This document shows positions 5,247 through 12,550 of a DNA stretch of 24,268 nt, in pieces. The position numbers and the translations under genes were made by a program. The notes beneath the pieces are model-generated. The model was not told the DNA's origin. It was given only the letters and a program-made list of their open reading frames with translations, and made no database searches. The stretch's first letter is position 1; every line of letters begins with the position of its first letter. The DNA lies in the NCBI GenBank assembly GCA_036702855.1, contig DATNQF010000199.1, positions 1-24,268 of the forward strand, given 5' to 3'. The stretch is from JACVSF01 sp036702855 (GTDB lineage: Bacteria > Cyanobacteriota > Cyanobacteriia > Phormidesmidales > Phormidesmidaceae).

Positions 5247-6743
5247 CTACTTATCGTCGCCACTGCTCCCGCTCTTGCCCCCACTGGTGCGAATGTTCAC
5301 CACCTTCTTCAGCAGATCAAACCAAAAGCCAGCACCCATACCAATTGCGATCGCACTAATCAGCCAGCCAAAAAGACGACGAGGCAGAAATGGAATGGGC
5401 CAAGAGGCCTCCTCTAACCGCTGCTGCTCCAGCACAATCGGGCTATAACCAATTGGAAACGGTAACTGCTCAAGGCTGCCATTCACTGCTGTCTGCAAGT
5501 TCGCCAGATCTTGCTGCAAGTTCCCCGTATTGGTAAGTTCAGCATTCACCGCAGCTTGGCTAGCAGCCTGAGTGATTGTGCTGCGCAAGGCTGAATCAGT
5601 TGCTAGTCGGGTTGCGATATGAAAAGAGTCAGCATTTAGAGAAATCGCAATCAAAAAGCCAATGATCAGACCTACCGCTTTTGCATTACGTTTGTAGACC
5701 CCTGTAGATCGTTCCATGCCCCGATCAAACCAAGCTTCAATTTCCCGGCCAAAGGCAATCACCCGGTTCTCGGTCACATCTACAGTTGTTTCTACCTTAT
5801 TCGCCAGGGCTAACAGAGAGGTTTTCAGGGCAGGCGTGATGGCTCTATCTTTGAACCGAGTCAATAGTTCTTGGGCCTTTGGATTGCCTCGACTCGCAAT
5901 GGCAGAAAATTCTTCAAAGGTAACGCTGCCGTCATCAAAAATATCGAGTAGCTGCGCAATACTCGGCTGAAGTTTCTTCAACAATGCCATCTTCTCAGTT
6001 GAGTTGCTAGCAATGTTTTGCTGAATATAAGTTAGCCGCCGCAAAAAGGTTTCCGCGAGATGGTGATTTTCCGGCAATACCCGTTTGGCAACGGTGTAAA
6101 ACTCTTTAAACCTGCCGTCTAGTCGCTCCAGGGTTTCAGGCAGCCCCACTCGACCAGCTTGAAAATCCTGTAAAATCTGCTGAACCAACTGCTCTAGTTG
6201 CTTAATCTCGCTATTGAGCAAAAACTCATTTGCTGTACTCGCACGTAGGTCCGCCAAAACGTTGTTAACGGGCTGCAAAATTTGGTCATCCACAAATTGT
6301 TTCAAACGACTCTCAACCAAAATCTGAGCCGATTCAGAAACCCGCAGCCGATCTAGCAAACTGTTAGCAAACGCCTCCTTGGGAATGTAGGAAGGGCCGC
6401 TCGTTTTCTCCCCGAAAACATTACGCGTACCCGTCAAGGTACGGTAGATTTTGCCAATGGCGTGGCAAATCGATCGAAAGCTTCGAGCGATTCGCCCCCT
6501 GGCCTCTTGGTTAAGGCTTTTGATCCAAGGACTCTCGTAAAGGGCATCGGCCATGTCTTTTGCGATCGCAGCACTTTCTGCCTCATTACCCGACAACAAC
6601 ACCTCAATCGAGCGCTTTAAGTGCTCTGCTCGCCATTGCAGCACCGCACCTACCAGTTCTTGAATTTCACTCGCCAGCAAGCTCAGGAGCAGATAAGTAA
6701 AGATCAGCCCAAGGGCAAGATCAAGAATGAAGGGTAGATTCAT
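5247..6743 (-). CDS. Uncharacterised membrane protein, 498 residues
   Basis: I know no function for this protein. It starts with a membrane segment (residues ~4-26, LPFILDLALGLIFTYLLLSL) followed by a long helical, charged region of about 320 residues that is probably cytoplasmic and partly coiled. A second membrane segment is at ~356-371 (VGLIIGFLIAISL), a Gln/Asn-rich stretch follows, and a third segment is at ~458-478 (WLISAIAIGMGAGFWF). The tail is Gly/Ser/Asp-rich. The opening 'ALGLIFTYLLLSLLASEIQE' recalls membrane proteins seen in several bacteria, but I cannot name a family. It is probably in an operon with the downstream NlpC/P60 enzyme (18 bp gap), which suggests a role near the cell envelope. 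Confidence 0.75.
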   Translation of the reverse strand: MNLPFILDLALGLIFTYLLLSLLASEIQELVGAVLQWRAEHLKRSIEVLLSGNEAESAAIAKDMADALYESPWIKSLNQEARGRIARSFRSICHAIGKIYRTLTGTRNVFGEKTSGPSYIPKEAFANSLLDRLRVSESAQILVESRLKQFVDDQILQPVNNVLADLRASTANEFLLNSEIKQLEQLVQQILQDFQAGRVGLPETLERLDGRFKEFYTVAKRVLPENHHLAETFLRRLTYIQQNIASNSTEKMALLKKLQPSIAQLLDIFDDGSVTFEEFSAIASRGNPKAQELLTRFKDRAITPALKTSLLALANKVETTVDVTENRVIAFGREIEAWFDRGMERSTGVYKRNAKAVGLIIGFLIAISLNADSFHIATRLATDSALRSTITQAASQAAVNAELTNTGNLQQDLANLQTAVNGSLEQLPFPIGYSPIVLEQQRLEEASWPIPFLPRRLFGWLISAIAIGMGAGFWFDLLKKVVNIRTSGGKSGSSGDDK

Positions 6744-6911
6744 AGCATTTGTGGAGAACCTGGCTTTGGAAAAAGCCCGTAAGCATCGAAAATATAGGCG
6801 ATCCCACTGGAATAATCCACCGTTGGGTTAACCAAACTTAAATCGCTTGCCTCGTCGCTCGATAGCAAGAAAACCAGATCCGGCCATCTGCGAGAGCAGT
6901 CGTCAGTGAAC

Positions 6912-6934
6912 ACTTCAGAACCAACTTCAGAACC
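6912..6934. repeat. Tandem 11-bp repeat upstream of the lysS promoter
   Basis: ACTTCAGAACC occurs twice in tandem (6912-6922 and 6924-6934), one helical turn apart, 35-57 bp upstream of the -10 box. It may be an operator, but nothing else supports this. The rest of the 6744-6972 interval holds no gene. Confidence 0.4.
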
Positions 6935-6968
6935 GAGAGTTTACTGTAAGGACAAGACCCAGACTCCG

Positions 6969-6974
6969 TATAAT
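6969..6974 (+). promoter_or_regulatory. Consensus -10 box for lysS
   Basis: TATAAT is a perfect -10 hexamer. No good -35 hexamer is spaced at 17 bp (GTAAGG is poor), as is common in cyanobacterial promoters. The box overlaps an upstream in-frame ATG at 6973, so transcripts from here cannot use that ATG, which supports the start at 7009. Confidence 0.5.
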
Positions 6975-7008
6975 GGGAGTTTGTGAATTCTGGCAACGAA
7001 CAGTCATC

Positions 7009-8577
7009 ATGGCCTCTGACGCGAACCGTTCTTCTGATAACGGCGGATCTTCCCGCGACGATATCCGCGCTATTCGTCTGCAAAAAGTGGAAGAGCTGAA
7101 GCAGCTTGGCGTCAATCCTTACGCCTACCGCTGGGAAACCACCCACCACGCAGCCGACCTTCAGGAAAAGTATGCCGATATCGCTGCTGGGGAAGAGGTA
7201 GACATTCAGGTTTCCCTAGCCGGAAGAATCTTGGCACGACGCGTCTTTGGCAAGCTAGCTTTCTTTAGCCTGCAAGATGAGACAGGCAGCATCCAGCTCT
7301 ACCTCGACAAAAAAGCCATCGAGGCAGGCATGGGCGCAGGAGATGCCAATGCCTTTGAACACCTCAAGACCCTCACCGATGTTGGCGACATCATCGGCGT
7401 GAAGGGCAGTATTAAGCGAACAGAGAAGGGCGAACTCTCAGTCAAGGTGAGCGAATACGCCATGCTCACCAAGTCGCTGCTACCCCTGCCCGATAAGTGG
7501 CATGGCCTGACTGATGTCGCCAAGCGCTACCGCCAGCGCTATGTCGATTTAATTGTGAACCCTGAGGTGCGTGACACCTTCCGTAAGCGGGCCTTAATCA
7601 CCGCCTCCATTCGCCGCTTTCTAGATCAGCAGGGCTTCATTGAGATTGAAACGCCCGTCCTTCAGGCCGAAGCAGGTGGGGCCGAAGCGCGTCCCTTCAT
7701 CACCTACCACAACACGCTCGATATGCAGCTTTACCTGCGGATTGCAACCGAGCTGCACCTGAAGCGGCTGATTGTGGGTGGTTTTGAGAAGGTCTTTGAG
7801 ATGGGCCGCATCTTTCGCAACGAGGGCGTTTCCACCAAGCACAACCCCGAGTTCACCTCCATTGAGGTTTACCAGGCCTACGCCGACTACCACGACATGA
7901 TGGACTTGACCGAGGCCATCATTACCACCGCTGCCAAAGACGTCCTAGGCACCCTCCAAATTACCTACCAAGGACAGGACGTTGACCTGACACCTCCCTG
8001 GCGGCGCATCACCATGCACGAAGCTGTACAAGAGAAGACGGGCGTCGACTTCAGCCAGTTCACCGATTTAGAAGCAGCCAAGGCAGCAGCCAAGGCAGCG
8101 GGTCTGACTGGGATCGATGACTGTGAAAGCATCGGCCATATTCTCAATGAAGGCTTTGAGCAAACTGTTGAGGAAACGCTCATTCAGCCCACCTTTATCA
8201 CAGACTATCCGGTAGAGATCTCGCCGCTGGCTAAACCTCATCGTGCGAAGCCCGGACTAGTCGAGCGTTTCGAGATGTTTATCGTGGGTCGGGAAACCGC
8301 TAACAGCTTCTCCGAGTTGACCGATCCCATCGACCAGCGGCAGCGCTTAGAGCTGCAAGCGGCGAAAAAAGCAGCAGGCGATCTCGAAGCTAACAGCGTC
8401 GATGAGGATTTCCTAACGGCTTTGGAATATGGCATGCCGCCTACTGGAGGATTGGGGATCGGAATTGATCGACTGGTCATGCTACTAACAGATAGCGCCA
8501 GTATTCGAGATGCGATCGCATTTCCCCTACTCAAGCCCGAAAAAGCAGAATCTACCGCTGATGCATCCGATACCTAG
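7009..8577 (+). CDS. lysS: Lysyl-tRNA synthetase, class II
   Basis: This enzyme charges tRNA-Lys with lysine in the cytoplasm. It has the standard bacterial class II layout: an N-terminal OB-fold anticodon-binding domain (about residues 55-150, GRILARRVFGKLAFFSLQDE), then the catalytic domain with motif 2 (FEMGRIFRNEGVSTKHNPEF, about 262-280) and motif 3 (GGLGIGIDRLVMLL, about 481-494). The length is 522 residues, normal for the family. I start it at the ATG at 7009 (MASDANRSSD); an ATG 36 bases upstream lies inside the -10 box and would add residues outside the family's usual N-terminus. It is preceded by a TATAAT promoter and followed by a strong hairpin at 8613-8639. Confidence 0.97.
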   Translation: MASDANRSSDNGGSSRDDIRAIRLQKVEELKQLGVNPYAYRWETTHHAADLQEKYADIAAGEEVDIQVSLAGRILARRVFGKLAFFSLQDETGSIQLYLDKKAIEAGMGAGDANAFEHLKTLTDVGDIIGVKGSIKRTEKGELSVKVSEYAMLTKSLLPLPDKWHGLTDVAKRYRQRYVDLIVNPEVRDTFRKRALITASIRRFLDQQGFIEIETPVLQAEAGGAEARPFITYHNTLDMQLYLRIATELHLKRLIVGGFEKVFEMGRIFRNEGVSTKHNPEFTSIEVYQAYADYHDMMDLTEAIITTAAKDVLGTLQITYQGQDVDLTPPWRRITMHEAVQEKTGVDFSQFTDLEAAKAAAKAAGLTGIDDCESIGHILNEGFEQTVEETLIQPTFITDYPVEISPLAKPHRAKPGLVERFEMFIVGRETANSFSELTDPIDQRQRLELQAAKKAAGDLEANSVDEDFLTALEYGMPPTGGLGIGIDRLVMLLTDSASIRDAIAFPLLKPEKAESTADASDT

Positions 8578-8612
8578 GAAGCATTGAGACGATACCCAGT
8601 CCACTTTGAAAT

Positions 8613-8639
8613 CTGAAGCTTTATCCCGTAAGGCTTCAG
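8613..8639 (+). terminator. Hairpin downstream of lysS
   Basis: CTGAAGCTTTA and TAAGGCTTCAG form an 11-bp stem with one G-T wobble and a five-base TCCCG loop, 36 bp after the lysS stop. No T-run follows, so termination is inferred from position and stem strength only. Confidence 0.45.
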
Positions 8640-8760
8640 GTATAGACTTATATGGACGCAGGTAAGGAATATCTGCACCAGAAAGCAACATTCTGTAGCT
8701 TGAACGGCTTTTCACTGCCGACAGATGAGTTATGAGGTTAAAGTAGTAAGGGTTCACTTA

Positions 8761-8880
8761 CCTTGAGGGGATGGCTGCAGATGCCATCTAGCTTAAGGCT
8801 TAGGTGCAGTCTACTTTCACCCTGATAGGGGTAGGTTAAGAGAGTAAGGATAGAGTGAAGGCGCTCAGCTAGACTGCCTT
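8761..8880 (+). promoter_or_regulatory. Structured leader upstream of the adenylyl cyclase gene
   Basis: Two adjacent structures fill this gene-free stretch. The first pairs CCTTGAG with CTTAAGG (one mismatch) and then GATGGC (8770-8775) with GCCATC (8783-8788). The second pairs GCAGTCTA (8806-8813) perfectly with TAGACTGC (8870-8877), then CTTTCAC (8814-8820) with GTGAAGG (8855-8861), and encloses a small ACCC/GGGT hairpin. The ATG of the cyclase is 41 bp downstream. It matches no riboswitch class that I recognise. Confidence 0.45.
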
Positions 8881-8918
8881 ACCAGCCGATCACCGCCATA
8901 TCCTGAGCAAGGACCATC

Positions 8919-11450
8919 ATGGCCACCCAGACCCCAAGCAGCATGCTCGCCACCCTGTCCCAGGTCAACCAAAAAAATGCCTTAACTCACCGTGTGCGGG
9001 ATTTGCCCACACCCCAATTTATTGACCTACTGGAGCAAATAACACGGGAATTTGAGCATTTCCTCCGGGCCATTGAGATGATCAACAATGAGTCCTTGGA
9101 GACCATGTTGGAGCAAATCCTGGAGGCCTTTACCCTCAAGATTGGGCAAATTCTTCAGGCTGAGCGCACCACCATCTTTATGGTGGACCATGAGAAACAA
9201 GAACTTTGGTCCAAGATTGCCCAAGGGGATGGCGGGCGCTGCTTGGAAATCCGCGTTCCGATGGGCAAAGGCATTGCTGGCCATGTAGCCTCCACTGGGG
9301 AATACCTCAACATTCCCGATGCCTACGCTGATGAGCGTTTCGATCCCAGTCACGATCAAAAAACGGGATACCGCACCCGCAATATTCTCTGCATGCCTGT
9401 CCTGAACAAAGCAGGCAATATTGTCGCGGTAGTGCAGTTACTCAATAAGCAGACCGATTTTCCCTTTGATAGCCAGGACGAACAGAGCTTTCGGGAGTTT
9501 GCGGCCTCTATTGGCGTCATTCTAGAAAGCTGTAACTCCTTTTATATTGCAGCTCGCAATCAGAAGGGCGTCTCCTCCCTACTCAAAGCAATCTCCTCCC
9601 TAGAGCAAAGCTTAGACCTGGAAAAAACCCTCCAATCAGTCATGGAGGAAGCACGGCTACTAATGCAGGCCGACCGCAGTACCCTCTGGCTAATCGACGA
9701 AAGCAGCCAGGAACTCTGGTCACGGGTCAAATCGGGTGATGGCAAATCAATGATCAACCTCCGGATGCCCTCCGACTCAGGCGTTGTCGGGTATGTGGCC
9801 ACCACGGGAGAAACGCTCAATATCCCCGACGCTTACCAAGATCCCCGCTTCAACCCCGAAGCCGACAAGCGCACTGGCTACACCACTCGCAACATCCTCT
9901 GCATGCCGGTGTTCGACTCTAGCAGTAAACTCATTGCTGTAACTCAGCTCATCAATAAGCAGCAGGGTAGCTTTACCAGCTCCGATGAAGAGTTCATGCG
10001 CGCCTTCAACATTCAGGCAGGCATCGCGTTAGAAAACGCCAAGCTTTTTGAGAAAGTGCTGGTCGAAAAGCAGTATCAAAAAGATATTCTGCAAAGCCTG
10101 TCGGATGCCGTGATCTCCACAGACTTAGAAGGGCGTATCGTGACTATCAACGAGGCCGCCATCTCACTTCTAGGCTGTCCCCTTACAGACGAGAGCACCC
10201 GCAGATTGAAGGAAACCTGGGAAGCCAAGCTACTCAACCGCTACGTTTGGGATGTCATTCCCCTAGAAAAAATTCAGTTCCGACTGGAAGACAGTCTCTC
10301 CACAGGGGCAAAACACTACGTTCCCGAGCAGACTCTTCGCTTTGGTATTCTCGCTTCCCAAAACGGCAACGGCAAAGATTACACGCTCATGCTGCCCGAT
10401 CGCAATGAAGGTCGGTTTTTGCCTTGGGGCGATACTAAGCATTCCTCCTACTCCCGCGAGCAGGTACAACTGCTGGAGCGGAGCATCAACCTCACCGTTA
10501 ACCCCCTTACCAATCCTGAAGGAGGGGTGCGAGGCGGTTTGATGGTGTTAGAAGACATCAGCCAAGAAAAGCGGATGAAGACCACGCTTTACCGCTACAT
10601 GACTCCTGGTGTAGCCGAGCGAGTCATGGCTTTAGGCGATGACCTGCTCATGAAGGGGGAAAGACGGGAAGTCACAGTCCTCTTCTCCGATATTCGCGGC
10701 TACACCACCCTGACAGAAAACTTAGAAGCCGACAAAGTGGTGGAAATGCTGAACGCCTACTTCGAAACCATGGTCGAAGCGGTGTTTAACTGTGAAGGTA
10801 CCCTAGACAAGTTCATCGGCGACGCTTTAATGGCTGTTTTTGGAGCTCCCCTGCCGCTTGAAAACCATGCTTGGGCAGCTATTAGATCTGCCTTAGATAT
10901 GCGCAAGCGCTTGGTTCGCTTCAACTCCGAGCGGATCACTCAAAATCAGCCCGAAATTCGTATCGGTATTGGCATTAGTTCGGGTGAAGTGGTCTCTGGC
11001 AACATTGGCTCCCAACGCAAAATGGAGTACACCGTCATTGGGGATGGGGTCAACCTCAGCTCCCGCTTGGAGGGTGTCACCAAAGAATATGGCTGTGACA
11101 TCGTCCTGAGCGAACACACCTACGAGCTATGTCAAAACTTGATTTGGGTGCGAGAGCTAGACCGCATCCGCGTTAAGGGCAAGATGCAGCCTGTCAACCT
11201 CTATGAACTTATTGATAGAAAAGACAATGCCCTTGCGCCCCAGGTCCAAGATTTTCTAGGTCTCTACGAGGCAGCAAGAAGCGCCTACACAGGAATGCGG
11301 TTTGACGAGGCCATCCGCCTGTTTGAGAAGGCTGGCCAACTGCGTCCGGGTGACCGTGCAGTGTCGGTTCACATCAAGCGAGCTAAAGAGTATTTAAGTG
11401 CCCCTCCGCCCGACAACTGGGATGGGGTGCATATTATGACGACGAAGTAG
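8919..11450 (+). CDS. Class III adenylyl cyclase with GAF-GAF-PAS sensor (CyaB1/CyaB2 type)
   Basis: Makes cAMP from ATP. Domains in order: GAF-A (about 60-215), GAF-B (about 230-390), PAS (about 390-530), cyclase catalytic domain (about 585-770) and a short TPR-like C-terminus (about 777-830). Both GAF domains end in an NKxnFx3DE motif (NKQTDFPFDSQDE and NKQQGSFTSSDE), the signature of cyclic-nucleotide-binding GAF domains. The catalytic residues are all present: metal-binding Asp591 (FSDIRGY) and Asp635 (FIGDALMAVFG), adenine-selecting Lys631 and Thr705 (the Lys/Thr pair of cyanobacterial CyaB enzymes), and Asn712 and Arg716 (VNLSSRLE). At 843 residues it is close to Anabaena CyaB1. From the family I infer allosteric activation by cAMP at the GAF domains. 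AAGGA lies five bases before the ATG. No membrane segments. Confidence 0.93.
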   Translation: MATQTPSSMLATLSQVNQKNALTHRVRDLPTPQFIDLLEQITREFEHFLRAIEMINNESLETMLEQILEAFTLKIGQILQAERTTIFMVDHEKQELWSKIAQGDGGRCLEIRVPMGKGIAGHVASTGEYLNIPDAYADERFDPSHDQKTGYRTRNILCMPVLNKAGNIVAVVQLLNKQTDFPFDSQDEQSFREFAASIGVILESCNSFYIAARNQKGVSSLLKAISSLEQSLDLEKTLQSVMEEARLLMQADRSTLWLIDESSQELWSRVKSGDGKSMINLRMPSDSGVVGYVATTGETLNIPDAYQDPRFNPEADKRTGYTTRNILCMPVFDSSSKLIAVTQLINKQQGSFTSSDEEFMRAFNIQAGIALENAKLFEKVLVEKQYQKDILQSLSDAVISTDLEGRIVTINEAAISLLGCPLTDESTRRLKETWEAKLLNRYVWDVIPLEKIQFRLEDSLSTGAKHYVPEQTLRFGILASQNGNGKDYTLMLPDRNEGRFLPWGDTKHSSYSREQVQLLERSINLTVNPLTNPEGGVRGGLMVLEDISQEKRMKTTLYRYMTPGVAERVMALGDDLLMKGERREVTVLFSDIRGYTTLTENLEADKVVEMLNAYFETMVEAVFNCEGTLDKFIGDALMAVFGAPLPLENHAWAAIRSALDMRKRLVRFNSERITQNQPEIRIGIGISSGEVVSGNIGSQRKMEYTVIGDGVNLSSRLEGVTKEYGCDIVLSEHTYELCQNLIWVRELDRIRVKGKMQPVNLYELIDRKDNALAPQVQDFLGLYEAARSAYTGMRFDEAIRLFEKAGQLRPGDRAVSVHIKRAKEYLSAPPPDNWDGVHIMTTK

Positions 11451-11460
11451 CTTGAAAAAA

Positions 11461-11512
11461 GCAAAGAGCAGAAGGCAGAAGAAGGCAGAAGGCAAAAGAC
11501 AGAGGGCAGAAG
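11461..11512. repeat. Heptameric tandem repeat (STRR-like)
   Basis: About seven copies of GCAGAAG or close variants (GCAAAGA, GCAAAAG, ACAGAGG) run head to tail, with one 3-nt interruption at 11482-11484. Short heptamer repeats of this kind are typical of filamentous cyanobacterial intergenic DNA. It starts 11 bp after the cyclase stop codon. Confidence 0.75.
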
Positions 11513-11554
11513 CAAGCTGTATTCAGCAGGTTCGGCTACGGCTTGCTTCTGCCC
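11504..11554. repeat. 14-bp perfect inverted repeat after the cyclase gene
   Basis: GGGCAGAAGCAAGC (11504-11517) is the perfect reverse complement of 11541-11554, with a 23-nt loop. An overlapping alternative pairs GCTACGGCT (11535-11543) with AGCCGTAGC (11555-11563). It could end the cyclase transcript or be a dispersed intergenic repeat. The remaining spacer up to purC (11565-11691) shows only a weak TAAGAT -10-like box near 11655. Confidence 0.6.
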
Positions 11555-11691
11555 AGCCGTAGCTTGCGAAACCCAAACGTTAGAGAGGCTTATTGGGTTC
11601 TGTTAAAGCCAAAGCCAACCTGCAACAACCCTCATTCCTTACCATTAACGGTCTAAGATGATTAGGCTGGTTTTGCTGAGGGCAGCTTTCC

Positions 11692-12426
11692 ATGACGAAT
11701 CGCCCCAAGTTGTACGAGGGAAAGGCCAAAATTATTTACGCGACGGATGACCCGAACGTTGTTATCACCTACTTCAAAGATGATGCGACCGCCTTTAACG
11801 CCCAGAAAAAGGGGCAAATTGTAGACAAAGGCCGGATCAACTGCGCTATTTCAACTCATTTATTTCAATTATTAGAGGCCAAAGGCATTCCTACTCACTG
11901 GCTAGAAACGTCTAGTGAGCGGGAAATGCGGGTCAAGGCAGTCACTATCGTCCCCATTGAGGTAGTGGTGCGCAATATTGCAGCAGGCAGTTTGTGTAAG
12001 CAAACTGGGCTACCTTTGGGAACGCTTCTCGACCCTCCTCTGGTGGAGTTTTACTACAAGAATGATGCGCTTGGAGATCCCCTGCTTACGGATGATCGGT
12101 TGCGGGTCTTAAATCTGGCTTCCCCGGAACAGGCAGTGGAACTGAGACGTCTGGCTTTAGAAGTAGACCGTTATCTAACCGCCTTCTTTTTAGACTGTGG
12201 CATTACGCTAGTGGACTTCAAGTTGGAGTTTGGTGTAGATGCCCAAGGCCAGTTGCTACTTGCCGATGAGATCAGTCCTGACACCTGTCGCTTATGGGAC
12301 CAATCAACTCAGGATGAAACCCAGCGCGTGCTAGACAAAGATCGATTCCGGCAGGATCTAGGACAGGTTGAGGAGGCCTATCAGCAAGTCCTAGAGCGGG
12401 TGCTGGCCCATACAACCAGTTTTTAG
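11692..12426 (+). CDS. purC: Phosphoribosylaminoimidazole-succinocarboxamide synthase (SAICAR synthetase)
   Basis: Catalyses ATP-dependent joining of aspartate to CAIR in de novo purine synthesis. Family motifs are clear: KLYEGKAKIIYATDDPNVV at the N-terminus (ATP-binding glycine loop), FNAQKKGQIVDKGRINCAIS, VVVRNIAAGSLCKQTG (the conserved VRN segment) and LLADEISPDTCRLWD near residue 190 (the DEISPD signature). The length of 244 residues is typical of the bacterial single-domain enzyme. The gene stands alone upstream of bamA, 124 bp away, an order often seen in cyanobacteria although the pathways are unrelated. Confidence 0.96.
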   Translation: MTNRPKLYEGKAKIIYATDDPNVVITYFKDDATAFNAQKKGQIVDKGRINCAISTHLFQLLEAKGIPTHWLETSSEREMRVKAVTIVPIEVVVRNIAAGSLCKQTGLPLGTLLDPPLVEFYYKNDALGDPLLTDDRLRVLNLASPEQAVELRRLALEVDRYLTAFFLDCGITLVDFKLEFGVDAQGQLLLADEISPDTCRLWDQSTQDETQRVLDKDRFRQDLGQVEEAYQQVLERVLAHTTSF

Positions 12427-12480
12427 ATCCGGTGATGCGGTAGAATTTGTCCGTTTCTTGGCAAACTCGGTGTGACCTCA

Positions 12481-12503
12481 TCCTGTAGTGTTCTACTACA
12501 GGA
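12481..12503 (+). promoter_or_regulatory. 9-bp perfect hairpin upstream of bamA
   Basis: TCCTGTAGT (12481-12489) and ACTACAGGA (12495-12503) pair perfectly around a 5-nt loop, 48 bp before the bamA ATG. No T-run follows, so it may be an operator or leader hairpin rather than a purC terminator. A TAGAAT box at 12441-12446 is a weak -10 candidate. Confidence 0.4.
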
Positions 12504-12550
12504 GTCAGAGGCTTCTGTGGTGTGTGGATGTGTTGTACAGGTGTTAGCTG

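Noticed and set aside
6973..7008. Upstream ATG of lysS
   Set aside because: It overlaps the TATAAT -10 box, so the transcript would not contain it, and the extra residues are not family-like.
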